Positions 1-7,334 of a stretch of DNA of 12,953 nucleotides are shown here, one piece after another. Origin of the DNA: Desulfoprunum sp. (GTDB taxonomy: Bacteria > Desulfobacterota > Desulfobulbia > Desulfobulbales > Desulfocapsaceae); the NCBI GenBank assembly GCA_030696435.1, contig JAUYSF010000069.1, positions 1 to 12,953 on the forward strand, in the 5' to 3' direction. The notes under the pieces are model-generated. The model was not told the origin of the DNA, ran no database searches, and worked only from the letters and a program-made list of their open reading frames with translations. The translations under genes and the position numbers were made by a program. Each line of letters begins with the position of its first letter. Position 1 is the first letter of the stretch.

Positions 1-180
1 AGGCGAGGGGTCAAATCTGCCGTTGGCTTTTACAATGAAGCGCTGCAAAACACTACATCCTAAAATAACAAACCATTACCTTCAAAACCCATCCATGTTT
101 TCGGTAGAAATAATCTGAGCCCGGCAGGCCCTGCCAAACACTAGGCTGCTGGGAAAACTCTCATTGCGTCGACGTTATTG
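1..180. other. Non-coding edge region
   Basis: I see no convincing gene here. The one structure is a short GC hairpin (GGCAG at 123-127, CTGCC at 131-135) downstream of the minus-strand small gene. It has no T-run on either side, so I do not call it an intrinsic terminator. Confidence 0.4.
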
Positions 181-387
181 TTAATCTTCCCGAGTCAAGG
201 CAATTTCCATATCGATCATCTCTTTTGCCCTCTCAAGGGCGCGTTTCTCGTTGTCACCGCCCATGGAGACGTGTTTGTTGTGTCCGGAGGGATCGGTAAT
301 ATCAAAGGAAAAATTTGAACACATATTGCTCTCGGGATGTACCGCAATGGTCCAGCCATTATAGGTGGCTGTGATGATATTCTGCAT
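181..387 (-). CDS. Small hypothetical protein (68 aa)
   Basis: I do not recognise the family. The predicted product is a soluble acidic protein of 68 residues with no signal peptide or membrane segment. The first half reads like a beta-strand-rich domain (NIITATYNGWTIAVHP, then FSFDITDPSG), followed by a helix rich in E, K and R (residues about 46-64). Three things support a real gene: an ATG preceded at about 6 nt by a strong Shine-Dalgarno (AAGGGGAG on the minus strand, about 394-401), a good sigma70-like promoter 49 nt upstream, and clean placement divergent to the thiamine operon. Function is unknown; proximity to the thi promoter does not by itself imply a thiamine role. Confidence 0.6.
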   Translation of the reverse strand: MQNIITATYNGWTIAVHPESNMCSNFSFDITDPSGHNKHVSMGGDNEKRALERAKEMIDMEIALTRED

Positions 388-435
388 GTTGGCTCCCCTT
401 TTTTTCCAGTTTTACGTGGCAATCCACTGCATGGA

Positions 436-464
436 ACTATAAGGCGGAAGACGCCGAGTAACAA
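436..464 (-). promoter_or_regulatory. Candidate sigma70 promoter of the small minus-strand gene
   Basis: Read on the minus strand, TTGTTA (459-464) and TATAGT (436-441) are separated by exactly 17 nt. Transcription would begin near 429, giving a leader of about 42 nt before the ATG at 387. Its -35 box lies 11 bp from the -35 box of the divergent thi promoter. Confidence 0.55.
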
Positions 465-475
465 TAAGCACGAGG

Positions 476-504
476 TTGACAAACACCACCTTCTCCTCTA
501 TAAA
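476..504 (+). promoter_or_regulatory. Sigma70 promoter of the thiamine operon
   Basis: TTGACA (476-481) is a perfect -35 consensus and TATAAA (499-504) is near consensus, with the optimal 17-nt spacer. The predicted start near 511 coincides with the first bases of the TPP aptamer, so the transcript would begin almost directly with the riboswitch. This suggests strong constitutive initiation, with control exerted afterwards at the terminator. Confidence 0.8.
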
Positions 505-511
505 CGAAACT

Positions 512-594
512 ATCGCTAGGGGTGCATTTTTGCTGAGAGGAATCGTTCCAACCCTATGAACCTGATCCGGCTAATACCGGCGAAGGGAAGCGGC
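512..594 (+). promoter_or_regulatory. TPP riboswitch aptamer (THI element)
   Basis: All hallmark blocks of the thiamine pyrophosphate riboswitch are present in order. These are GGGGTGC (519-525), the pyrimidine-sensing CTGAGAGG (533-540), ACCCTATGAACCTGATC (551-567), the GGCTAATACCGGCG block (569-582), and the closing AGGGAAGCG (584-592). P1 can form between CGCT (514-517) and AGCG (589-592). The consensus GCGTAGGGAAG reads GCGAAGGGAAG here. Binding of TPP is expected to stabilise P1 and favour the downstream terminator, switching off the thi operon when the cofactor is abundant. Its position directly upstream of thiS fits the family's known role. Confidence 0.96.
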
Positions 595-636
595 AAAGAC
601 GACGATCTCTGGACTGCCTCCAGTTTTCCGGCCATT

Positions 637-676
637 AAGCCGCTTGCCCTTCCGCAAAGGACAAGCGGCTTTTTTT
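637..676 (+). terminator. Riboswitch-controlled intrinsic terminator
   Basis: The stem AGCCGCTTG (638-646) pairs with CAAGCGGCT (662-670). It extends inward through CCT (648-650) with AGG (658-660) after one mismatch, and is followed by a run of seven T (670-676). It lies between the TPP aptamer and thiS, the standard position for the expression platform of a transcription-terminating riboswitch. The 5' arm GCCGCTT (639-645) is exactly complementary to AAGCGGC (588-594) at the 3' edge of the aptamer, giving a ready antiterminator. A small hairpin (CTGGA 609-613, TCCAG 619-623) sits between the two. Confidence 0.9.
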
Positions 677-693
677 ATTGGGGGATAACTGGC

Positions 694-891
694 ATGGATA
701 TTCTTATCAACGGGCAACCACAGACCTACCCACCGTGTACCATCGCCGAGCTGGTGGCAGGCAGGGGACTATCCCCCGAGGCCTTGGTGGTGGAGCTGAA
801 CGGGACCATCATCAGGCAGGAGCAATGGCCGACAATCCGGCTCAAGGACCACGATGCCCTTGAGCTGCTCAGTTTTGTGGGAGGAGGTTGA
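694..891 (+). CDS. thiS: Sulfur carrier protein ThiS
   Basis: ThiS is the small ubiquitin-like sulfur carrier of thiazole synthesis. Its C-terminal Gly-Gly is adenylated by ThiF, converted to a thiocarboxylate, and donates sulfur to ThiG in the cytoplasm. The 65-residue product begins MDILINGQPQ, carries the typical ALVVELNGTII core strand (about residues 30-40), and ends SFVGGG, exposing the required terminal Gly-Gly. I chose the ATG at 694 because it follows the terminator and has a GGGGGA Shine-Dalgarno at 680-685; an open frame extends upstream to 556 but would read through riboswitch and terminator. It is the first gene of the operon, 3 nt ahead of thiG. Confidence 0.93.
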   Translation: MDILINGQPQTYPPCTIAELVAGRGLSPEALVVELNGTIIRQEQWPTIRLKDHDALELLSFVGGG

Positions 892-894
892 ATC

Positions 895-1683
895 ATGACG
901 GAAGATTTGTTGCGCTTAGGGAATGTGAGCTTTAGCAATCGCCTGTTCACCGGCACCGGCAAATTCGCGGCCAATGCCTTAATCCCGAAAATGCTGGCGG
1001 CCAGCGGTTCCCAGATGATTACCGTAGCCCTGCGGCGGATTGACAGCACGGCCCGCTCGGAAAACATCCTGGCCTATATCCCCAAAGGTGTGACGCTCTT
1101 GCCCAATACCTCGGGTGCCCGGAACGCCGAGCAGGCGGTGCGGATCGCCCGAATTGCCCGTGAGGCGGGCTGCGGTGATTTCATCAAGATCGAGGTGATC
1201 ACCGACATGAAATACCTGATGCCCGATAACATCGAGACCCTCAGGGCCACCGAGATCCTCGCCAAAGAGGGCTTTATCGTCCTACCCTATGTCCTGCCCG
1301 ACCTGCCGCTGGCCAAACGACTCGAATCGGCCGGGGCCGCGGCGGTGATGCCGCTCGGCGCCCCCATCGGTTCCAATCGCGGCCTGGAGACCCAATCCCT
1401 GATCGCCCTTCTGATCGAGAACTGCCAGGTGCCGGTGATCGTCGATGCCGGTATCGGCCGGCCCTCCCAGGCCGCAGCGGCCATGGAGATGGGGGCGGAT
1501 GCGGTGCTCGTCAATACCGCGATTGCCACGGCCAACGATCCGGAGGCCATGGGCGCAGCCTTTAGTCTGGCGGTCCGGGCCGGTCGGGCGGCCTACCTTG
1601 CCGAACTTGCCGAGCCTTCGACTGCGGCCAGGGCCTCATCGCCCTTGACCGGTTTTCTCCATGAAAATCAATTCGGCTTGTAG
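895..1683 (+). CDS. thiG: Thiazole synthase ThiG
   Basis: ThiG forms the thiazole phosphate ring from 1-deoxy-D-xylulose 5-phosphate, dehydroglycine (from ThiH in anaerobes) and ThiS thiocarboxylate. The 262-residue length is normal for this TIM-barrel enzyme. Visible family features include RLFTGTGKF (about 16-24), the DFIKIEVI segment whose Lys98 should form the Schiff base with the sugar substrate, [11 protein letters not shown] in the second half (phosphate-binding region), and [10 protein letters not shown] followed by [12 protein letters not shown]. An excellent Shine-Dalgarno (GAGGAGG, 881-887) lies inside the end of thiS, so the two are translationally linked. The next gene, thiH, begins 24 nt downstream. 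Confidence 0.97.
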   Translation: MTEDLLRLGNVSFSNRLFTGTGKFAANALIPKMLAASGSQMITVALRRIDSTARSENILAYIPKGVTLLPNTSGARNAEQAVRIARIAREAGCGDFIKIEVITDMKYLMPDNIETLRATEILAKEGFIVLPYVLPDLPLAKRLESAGAAAVMPLGAPIGSNRGLETQSLIALLIENCQVPVIVDAGIGRPSQAAAAMEMGADAVLVNTAIATANDPEAMGAAFSLAVRAGRAAYLAELAEPSTAARASSPLTGFLHENQFGL

Positions 1684-1707
1684 ATTTAAACGCTTAGGGT
1701 GCCTGCC

Positions 1708-2817
1708 ATGTCTTTTTATTCGATCATCGAACAGTACAGGGAATTCGATTTTCCCGGTTTTTTTGCCGGGGTCACCGGGGAAATGGTGGCACGCAGCCTG
1801 GCCAGGGAGAAACTCAGCCCCACCGACTTTCTCGTCCTGCTCAGTCCGAAGGCAGGCGAATATCTTGAGGCGATGGCGCACAAGGCGCAGCGACTGACGG
1901 TCCAGTATTTCGGCAAGACCATCCAGCTTTTTATCCCCCTCTACCTCTCCAACCACTGTGCCAACCAGTGTGTGTACTGCGGTTTCAACCGGCAGAACGC
2001 TATCCATCGGCGCAAACTCAGCCTGGCTGAAATCGAGACCGAGGCCCTGGCCATCGCCGCCACCGGTATGCAGCATGTGCTGTTTCTCACCGGCGAGTCG
2101 CCAGTCCACACCCCGATGGACTATCTGAGCCGTGCCGCCGCATGCCTCAAGCGTTACTTTGCCTCGGTTTCAATCGAAATTTTTCCACTGGATGCGCCCG
2201 ATTACCGCCTCCTGCAGCAGGCCGGCGTTGATGGCATGACCCTTTTTCAGGAAACCTATGATGAAGTGACCTATCAGCGGGTGCACCTGGCCGGTCGGAA
2301 AACCGATTACCGCTACCGGCTGGATGCGCCGGAACGGGGGGCTGCGGCAGGCTTGCGCATGGTCAATATCGGCGCACTCCTCGGCCTGAGCGAACCGCGC
2401 CGGGACGTATTTTTCACCGGGCTGCATGGACGCTATCTGGAAGACACCTATCTGGACACCGAGGTCTCGATTTCCCTGCCCCGTTTCAACGAGGCGGCAG
2501 GCAGTTTCCAGCCCGATTATCTGGTCGACGATCCATCTTTTGTCCAGTTCATGACCGCCCTACGCCTGTTTTCGCCACGGGCCGGGATTACCATTTCCAC
2601 TAGGGAAAATGCCCGGTTCAGGGATCGACTGCTGCACCTGGGGGCCACCCGCTATTCGGCCGGTTCCAGCACCGGGGTCGGTGGCTACACTCAGACCACG
2701 GTGGCGCAGAGTCCCCAATTTGAGATCACCGACAACCGCACGGTGGAGGAGGTGGCGGCGGCCATCATCGCTCACGGCTATCAACCGGTTTTTAAAGACT
2801 GGGATGTGATCGGATGA
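1708..2817 (+). CDS. thiH: 2-iminoacetate (dehydroglycine) synthase ThiH
   Basis: ThiH is a radical-SAM tyrosine lyase. It cleaves tyrosine into p-cresol and 2-iminoacetate, the glycine-derived precursor used by ThiG. The 369-residue product has the radical-SAM CxxxCxxC cluster motif in NHCANQCVYCGFN (Cys84, Cys88, Cys91), which holds a 4Fe-4S cluster. LFLTGESP and VSIEIFPL follow in the barrel, and the C-terminal half carries the ThiH/BATS-type region (ISTRENARFRD, SAGSSTGVGGY). Using ThiH rather than the oxygen-dependent ThiO fits an anaerobic lifestyle. ATG 1708 is preferred over GTG 1699 because AGGG at 1696-1699 then serves as a well-spaced Shine-Dalgarno. Its stop overlaps the thiF start (ATGA). 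Confidence 0.96.
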   Translation: MSFYSIIEQYREFDFPGFFAGVTGEMVARSLAREKLSPTDFLVLLSPKAGEYLEAMAHKAQRLTVQYFGKTIQLFIPLYLSNHCANQCVYCGFNRQNAIHRRKLSLAEIETEALAIAATGMQHVLFLTGESPVHTPMDYLSRAAACLKRYFASVSIEIFPLDAPDYRLLQQAGVDGMTLFQETYDEVTYQRVHLAGRKTDYRYRLDAPERGAAAGLRMVNIGALLGLSEPRRDVFFTGLHGRYLEDTYLDTEVSISLPRFNEAAGSFQPDYLVDDPSFVQFMTALRLFSPRAGITISTRENARFRDRLLHLGATRYSAGSSTGVGGYTQTTVAQSPQFEITDNRTVEEVAAAIIAHGYQPVFKDWDVIG

Positions 2818-3353
2818 AAATCGGGATCGCAGGAGTAGGCGGCATCGGCTCCAACGTGGCGCTCAACCTGGTGCGCAGCGGTGTTTCTTGCCTGAAAATT
2901 GTCGACTTCGACCGGGTGGAGTTGACCAACCTCAACCGCCAGTTCTATTTTCACGATCAGATCGGACGGCTCAAAGTCGAGATGCTGGCGGAAAACCTGC
3001 GCCGTATCAGGGCGGATGTCGAGATCGAGACCATGGCCATCCGGCTGGATGCGACAAATTGCCAGGCGATATTTGCCGATTGCCAGCTGATTGTCGAGGG
3101 CCTTGACCGCCAGACTGATAAGAAAATGCTGTTGGAAACCCTGGCCGGGGAGAAACAGCTCATCGTTTCGGCCTGCGGCATCGCCGGCCACGATCTGGCA
3201 GGCATCCGGGTGCAACGGCTGGGCAACTGCTCTATTGTCGGCGATTTTGTCACCGACTGCGCCCATGCTCCCCTCTTTTCCCACAAGGTGCTCGCCGTGG
3301 CGGGCCGCATGACCGATATCATCCTCAGACAAGGTGGCTATTATGACCGATAA
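2814..3353 (+). CDS. thiF: ThiS adenylyltransferase ThiF, short (family 2) form
   Basis: This E1-like enzyme should activate the ThiS C-terminus with ATP. The N-terminal nucleotide fold is clear: GVGGIGS (residues 7-13), an acidic strand end IVDFD (29-33), then NLNRQF (39-44) with the conserved Arg42, and Lys54 in the following helix. A strand-end LDRQTDKK (about 97-104) supplies another typical ATP-site Asp. At 179 residues it is much shorter than the E. coli protein (about 250) and lacks the zinc-binding CxxC pairs and the extended tail. This matches the short ThiF group found beside thiS/thiH in anaerobes, so I read it as intact, not truncated. It overlaps thiH by 4 nt and thiE by 11 nt. 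Confidence 0.9.
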   Translation: MKIGIAGVGGIGSNVALNLVRSGVSCLKIVDFDRVELTNLNRQFYFHDQIGRLKVEMLAENLRRIRADVEIETMAIRLDATNCQAIFADCQLIVEGLDRQTDKKMLLETLAGEKQLIVSACGIAGHDLAGIRVQRLGNCSIVGDFVTDCAHAPLFSHKVLAVAGRMTDIILRQGGYYDR

Positions 3354-4008
3354 CAGCAGGCCGAGACCAATACTCCCGCCCGGCATCTACGGGATTACCG
3401 CCGAGAAATATTCCCGCGGCCGCAGCACTATCGAGGTAGTGCAGGCCATGATTGCTGGCGGCATCGGGATCATCCAGTACCGGGAGAAACGCCCGGCGAA
3501 AAGCTTTGCCGCGATGCTTACGGAGTGCCGGGAGATCCGCCGACTCACCCGCGAGGCCGGCGTTCTTTTTATCGTCAACGATTATGCTGATATCGCCCGG
3601 CTGGTCGACGCCGACGGCGTCCATGTCGGCCAGGACGACCTGCCGGTGGCGGCAGTCCGCGAGCTGATCGGCCCCGGTAAGATTATCGGCCTGTCAACCC
3701 ACAGCCCGGCTCAGGCCGCTGCGGCTGTGCTGGCCGGGGCGGATTATATCGGCGTCGGTCCGATCTTTGCCACCACCACCAAAGACGATGTCTGCGCCCC
3801 GGTCGGCCTGGCCTATCTCGAACACGTCGTGCAATCCTGCCCCCTGCCCTTTGTGGCTATCGGCGGCATCAAGGAACATAACATCGAGCAGGTCGTCTGC
3901 CGCGGGGCCAAGACAGTCTGTCTGGTCACCGAGATCGTCGGGGCCGAAGATATTGCTGCCACGGTCCGCAGGCTGCAGGTTGCTCTGGCAAAAGCTGACC
4001 GGCCTTAA
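3343..4008 (+). CDS. thiE: Thiamine phosphate synthase ThiE
   Basis: ThiE couples hydroxymethylpyrimidine pyrophosphate with thiazole phosphate to give thiamine monophosphate. The 221-residue TIM-barrel protein shows the family motifs in order: GIYGIT (14-19), QYREK (45-49), FIVND (76-80), [10 protein letters not shown] (92-101), IGLSTHS (115-121), the phosphate-binding [11 protein letters not shown] (137-147), and FVAIGGI (170-176). The ATG at 3343 is chosen over an in-frame GTG at 3334 because AAGGTGG (3331-3337) then acts as the Shine-Dalgarno. The start lies inside the end of thiF. A 91-nt gap separates it from thiC. Confidence 0.96.
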   Translation: MTDNSRPRPILPPGIYGITAEKYSRGRSTIEVVQAMIAGGIGIIQYREKRPAKSFAAMLTECREIRRLTREAGVLFIVNDYADIARLVDADGVHVGQDDLPVAAVRELIGPGKIIGLSTHSPAQAAAAVLAGADYIGVGPIFATTTKDDVCAPVGLAYLEHVVQSCPLPFVAIGGIKEHNIEQVVCRGAKTVCLVTEIVGAEDIAATVRRLQVALAKADRP

Positions 4009-4099
4009 TCATGTAAGGCAACGACATAGAGAACACTTGCGAACACCTCAACCAAGCCACGGATATCGCATGGCTTTCATCTCCCAGGGGGACTTTCCC

Positions 4100-5386
4100 A
4101 TGACCTTTTCCACCCAGATGGCCGCCGCCCGGCAGGGCATTATCACCAAACAGATGCAGCAGGTGCTGGCCGCCGAATCCATCCATCAGGATGACCTGCT
4201 CAGCCGGGTTGCCGCGGGCCGGATCGCCATCCCCGCCAACCGCAACCATGTGGGCCTCGTGGCTAAAGGAATTGGCGCCGGCCTGAGCACCAAGATCAAC
4301 GTCAATCTCGGGGTCTCAGAAGACTGCTGCAACGTCGAGGCCGAACTTGACAAGGTCCGCCGCTCGATCGAACTTAAGGCAGATGCAATCATGGATCTCA
4401 GCACCTTCGGAGATACGCGGAAATTCCGGCAACGGACCGTGGCCATAAGCCCGGTGATGATCGGCACGGTGCCGATCTATGACGCGGTGGCCCGCTATGG
4501 CAAGGATGTGCCCCGAATCTCGGTGGATGACTTTTTCGATGTGGTCAAAATCCATGCCGAAGACGGGGTCGATTTCATGACCATCCACGCCGGCCTGACC
4601 CGGATGGCGGTGGACCGCCTGCGCCACAATCCCCGTCTCACCCATATTGTCAGCCGCGGCGGCTCTCTGCTGGTGGACTGGATGGAGGCAAACGATAAGG
4701 AGAATCCCTTTTTCAGCCATTTCGACCGCCTGCTCGATATCTGCCGGGATTACGACGTCACTTTGAGCCTTGGCGACGGCCTGCGCCCCGGCTGCCTGCG
4801 CGACGCCACCGATGCGGCCCAGATCCAGGAACTGATCACCCTCGGCGAACTGACCAAGCGGGCCTGGCAGGCCGATGTCCAGGTGATGATCGAGGGACCG
4901 GGCCACGTGCCGCTCAATGAGATCGTCGCCAACATGCAACTCGCGAAAAAGCTCTGCCACGGCGCGCCGTTTTATGTGCTCGGCCCGCTCGTCACCGACG
5001 TGGCCCCCGGCTATGACCACATCACCTCGGCCATCGGCGGTGCCCTGGCCGCCACCTACGGCGCGGACTTTCTTTGCTATGTCACCCCGGCCGAGCACCT
5101 GAGACTGCCCGATCAGGACGACATGAAGGAGGGCATCATTGCCGCCCGCATCGCCGCCCATGCTGCTGACGTGGCTAAAGGCATTCCAGGGGCCATCGAC
5201 TGGGACAACGCGATGAGTCATGCCAGGAAGGAATTGGACTGGACCAAAATGTTCGAGCTGGCCATCGACCCCGATAAGGCCAAAGCCTACCGAGCCTCCT
5301 CCCAGCCCATCGACCAGGATACCTGCACCATGTGCGGCGACCTTTGCGCAGTCAAGCGGAGCCGGAAGATCTTTGAGGGGCGATAA
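4100..5386 (+). CDS. thiC: Phosphomethylpyrimidine synthase ThiC (short form)
   Basis: ThiC is the radical-SAM enzyme that rearranges 5-aminoimidazole ribotide into hydroxymethylpyrimidine phosphate. The 428-residue product is the short form without the extra N-terminal domain of E. coli ThiC (about 630). Conserved stretches include KINVNLGVS (about 65-73), [48 protein letters not shown], and [19 protein letters not shown]. The C-terminal cluster motif is CTMCGDLC (Cys409, Cys412, Cys416). That spacing is CX2CX3C, one residue shorter than the CX2CX4C of E. coli ThiC. ATG 4100 is chosen because AGGGGGA (4086-4092) precedes it by 7 nt. A BzaF-type 5-hydroxybenzimidazole synthase is a conceivable alternative, but the riboswitch and operon argue strongly for ThiC. 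Confidence 0.95.
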   Translation: MTFSTQMAAARQGIITKQMQQVLAAESIHQDDLLSRVAAGRIAIPANRNHVGLVAKGIGAGLSTKINVNLGVSEDCCNVEAELDKVRRSIELKADAIMDLSTFGDTRKFRQRTVAISPVMIGTVPIYDAVARYGKDVPRISVDDFFDVVKIHAEDGVDFMTIHAGLTRMAVDRLRHNPRLTHIVSRGGSLLVDWMEANDKENPFFSHFDRLLDICRDYDVTLSLGDGLRPGCLRDATDAAQIQELITLGELTKRAWQADVQVMIEGPGHVPLNEIVANMQLAKKLCHGAPFYVLGPLVTDVAPGYDHITSAIGGALAATYGADFLCYVTPAEHLRLPDQDDMKEGIIAARIAAHAADVAKGIPGAIDWDNAMSHARKELDWTKMFELAIDPDKAKAYRASSQPIDQDTCTMCGDLCAVKRSRKIFEGR

Positions 5387-5425
5387 ACGAATATATTACA
5401 CTCCCCAAACGAAGGCTATGAACAG

Positions 5426-5468
5426 CGCCTGCACAAATTGTCATTTGAATTGACAATTTGTGCAGGCG
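5426..5468. repeat. 18-bp perfect inverted repeat after thiC
   Basis: CGCCTGCACAAATTGTCA (5426-5443) and its exact reverse complement (5451-5468) enclose a 7-nt loop. It lies 40 nt after the thiC stop, so it could stop transcription or protect the 3' end of the thi mRNA, but there is no T-run on either side as required for a classical intrinsic terminator. Its right arm runs directly into the point where homology to DUF4143 ATPases begins, so it may instead mark a rearrangement junction. Confidence 0.85.
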
Positions 5469-6111
5469 TGTTCCCAATGTGCGCGACCTTTCCGTATTTC
5501 AGCGATTTATCAGGATGTGCGCCGCGCGGACCGGCCAACTGCTCAATCTGTCGTCGTTGTCCTCCGACTGCGGCATTACGCACAACACCGCCACAGCCTG
5601 GATCTCGGTATTGGAGGCGAGCTATATCGTCTTCCTGCTCCGTCCCCATTTCAATAACTTCAACAAGCGGCTCGTCAAAACCCCCAAGCTCTATTTTCTT
5701 GATACCGGCCTGGCCGCCTGGCTGCTCGGCATCCGGGAACGGGAACAACTGTCCTTCCACGCCCAGCGGGGAGCGCTTTTCGAAAACCTGGTGGTGACTG
5801 AGTGCATCAAGGGGAGGTTCAACAGGGGACAACAGGCGGATCTGTATTTCAGGCGCGACAGTAAGGGACTTGAGGTGGATCTCCTGCTGGACGACGGCAT
5901 CAGCCTGAAACCGGTCGAGATCAAATCCGGCCAAACAATCGTCCCCGATTTCCTGGTTTCGCTTAAGAAATGGTGCGAGCTGTCCGGCAACCCCGACCGC
6001 CCCGCAGCCCTGGTGTATGGCGGGGATAGAGAGCTGACGAACGGCAATGTTGCAATCATCCCATGGCGGAAACTGGCGGATTTGATGGCGGGGCGATGCT
6101 GGACGGAATGA
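5449..6111 (+). pseudogene. 5'-truncated DUF4143-type AAA+ ATPase (C-terminal part only)
   Basis: The open frame encodes about 217 residues that match the C-terminal half of the widespread prokaryotic AAA+ ATPase family with a DUF4143 tail. Typical blocks are NVRDLSVFQRF, RTGQLLNLSSLSSDCGI (a winged-helix-like segment), VLEASYIVFLL, KTPKLYFLDTGLAAWLLGI, GALFENLVVTE, and the PD-(D/E)XK-like LEVDLLLDDG with PVEIKSG. The N-terminal P-loop half of roughly 180-200 residues is absent. In-frame stop TGA at 5446-5448, the lack of a Shine-Dalgarno, and only a TTG at 5458 as initiator show that the 5' end is lost, exactly at the 18-bp inverted repeat. It is probably a non-functional relic, although an internal ATG (5515) leaves translation of the C-terminal domain possible. 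Confidence 0.82.
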
Positions 6112-6179
6112 TGACGATACTTATCATGGATATTCCCCGAATAACTCAACAAGCAGGATAAAAAGGAAAAACGGAATTA

Positions 6180-6268
6180 AGTATGGTATCCACTGAAATC
6201 GTTGAGTATGATCTCCACTGAATTAGACTGTGGAAGAAGGTTGCGAGTAGGTAGCAGTGGATCATACT
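6180..6268. repeat. Cluster of three related 14-18 bp repeats upstream of the ABC-3C cassette
   Basis: Two direct copies, AGTATGGTATCCACTGAA (6180-6197) and AGTATGATCTCCACTGAA (6205-6222), are followed by an inverted copy, CAGTGGATCATACT (6255-6268). The second and third copies can fold into a hairpin with a 2-nt bulge. They end just before the candidate -35 box of the cassette, so they may be operator sites. The repeated TCCACTGAA-like units also resemble the multiply repeated ends of some IS21-family elements, so a relic transposon end is an alternative. Confidence 0.6.
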
Positions 6269-6273
6269 TGGCA

Positions 6274-6302
6274 TTGAAAATGCTGTATGGGACGAATGTA
6301 TA
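6274..6302 (+). promoter_or_regulatory. Candidate promoter of the ABC-3C cassette
   Basis: TTGAAA (6274-6279) and TGTATA (6297-6302) are separated by 17 nt; an overlapping TATAAA starts at 6299. Transcription would begin near 6309, about 60 nt before the SMEK-domain gene. It lies immediately downstream of the repeat cluster. No other convincing promoter is seen in the 257-nt gap after the ATPase relic. Confidence 0.45.
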
Positions 6303-6368
6303 AATCTCAATTCTATCCCGATTTTTTTTCCAATTGGTACATTATGAATAAACAGAGACTGGTGGCGT

Positions 6369-7334
6369 ATGAAAACACAGCAGTATTTCAATTACATTGA
6401 AGAGAAGCTCTCAACTCTCGCCGTTAGAATTCAAAATCGCGGAAAACTGAACATTCTTGACTTGCATCTCCACTCTGAAAATTTCTACCTTCATCTTTTC
6501 AATAAGCTGTTCGGCTGGCAGTTGAGTAATCTGAATTCCGGAAAACAAAATATTGAAGCAATCGATTTGATTGACCATAACAACAAGATAGTTATTCAGG
6601 TTTCTGCAACGGCCACCAAGGAAAAAGTTGAATCCGCGCTAACCAAAAATCTGTCCGCCTATGCCAGATATACCTTCAAATTCATATCTATCTCAAAAGA
6701 CGCAAGCGCATTGCGTAGCAAGACCTTCGCTAATCCCCACAATCTGCCCTTTAACCCACGTGTCGACATTTATGATATTGTCTCAATTCTGAAAGTAATC
6801 TGCGAGCGCAGCAGTGATGAACAAAGGGTTATTGCCGACTTTATCAAAACGGAATTAGGCTCGGAGGTTGATCCGCTCAAACTTGAGTCCAACCTTGCCG
6901 CTATAATAAACATCCTTGCCAAGGAAGATTGGTGCCAGGATGCTTCAGCAGTTGAAACCACCCCATTCGATATCGACAAGAAGATTAACTACAACAATCT
7001 GGATGCAGCGCGCGGTATTATTGATGACTACAATATCCATTATGGCCGGGTTGACAGGATTTATTCCGATTTTAATACCCAGGGCGTAAATAAGAGTATA
7101 TCCGTACTGGCTGCGATACGTCATTATTACCTGACAAATAGTGCCCTGCTCAGTGACGACAACCTATTCTTCAAGGTTATCGAGTGCGTGATCGAAAAGA
7201 TTCAAAACAGTGCGAATTATACCGCCATTCCTGACGAGGAACTGGACCTTTGCGTGAACATCCTTGTGGTGGATTCGTTCATTCGCTGCAAAATTTTCAA
7301 AAACCCGGAAGGGTATGCCAATGCTGCTTCCTGA
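6369..7334 (+). CDS. SMEK-domain protein, first component of an ABC-3C system
   Basis: The 321-residue protein opens with a SMEK-type N-terminal domain. Visible blocks are YFNYIEEKLSTLAVRIQ (6-22), NILDLHLHSENFYLHLFNKLFGW (28-50), NIEAIDLID (61-69), KIVIQVSATATKEKVESAL (73-91), FKFISISKD (103-111) and NPHNLPFNPRVDIYDI (122-137). The pattern Glu37, Asp66, Gln77 with a nearby Lys resembles a PD-(D/E)XK nuclease core, but I cannot prove catalytic residues. The C-terminal half is helical and unassigned. In the ABC-3C systems defined by comparative genomics, such a protein is thought to be the sensor or effector arm controlled by the ATPase. The Shine-Dalgarno is weak (CTGGTGG). It overlaps the middle component by 14 nt. 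Its coding style is AT-richer than the thi genes, suggesting acquisition by transfer. Confidence 0.85.
   Translation: MKTQQYFNYIEEKLSTLAVRIQNRGKLNILDLHLHSENFYLHLFNKLFGWQLSNLNSGKQNIEAIDLIDHNNKIVIQVSATATKEKVESALTKNLSAYARYTFKFISISKDASALRSKTFANPHNLPFNPRVDIYDIVSILKVICERSSDEQRVIADFIKTELGSEVDPLKLESNLAAIINILAKEDWCQDASAVETTPFDIDKKINYNNLDAARGIIDDYNIHYGRVDRIYSDFNTQGVNKSISVLAAIRHYYLTNSALLSDDNLFFKVIECVIEKIQNSANYTAIPDEELDLCVNILVVDSFIRCKIFKNPEGYANAAS

Noticed and set aside
123..135. GGCAG-GCC-CTGCC hairpin as a terminator
   Set aside because: Only 5 bp and no T-run on either strand.
556..693. Upstream extension of thiS through the riboswitch
   Set aside because: Would translate the aptamer and terminator; ATG 694 with GGGGGA upstream fits ThiS length.
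3767..4099. Long N-terminal extension of the thiC open frame back into thiE
   Set aside because: It lies over thiE in another frame; ATG 4100 has a strong Shine-Dalgarno and gives the normal length of short ThiC.
4316..5221. 301-codon minus-strand open frame opposite thiC
   Set aside because: Shadow frame in GC-rich coding DNA; thiC on the plus strand is unmistakable.
6146..6391. 81-codon minus-strand open frame before the SMEK gene
   Set aside because: Overlaps repeats, candidate promoter and the SMEK start; no Shine-Dalgarno or recognisable family.
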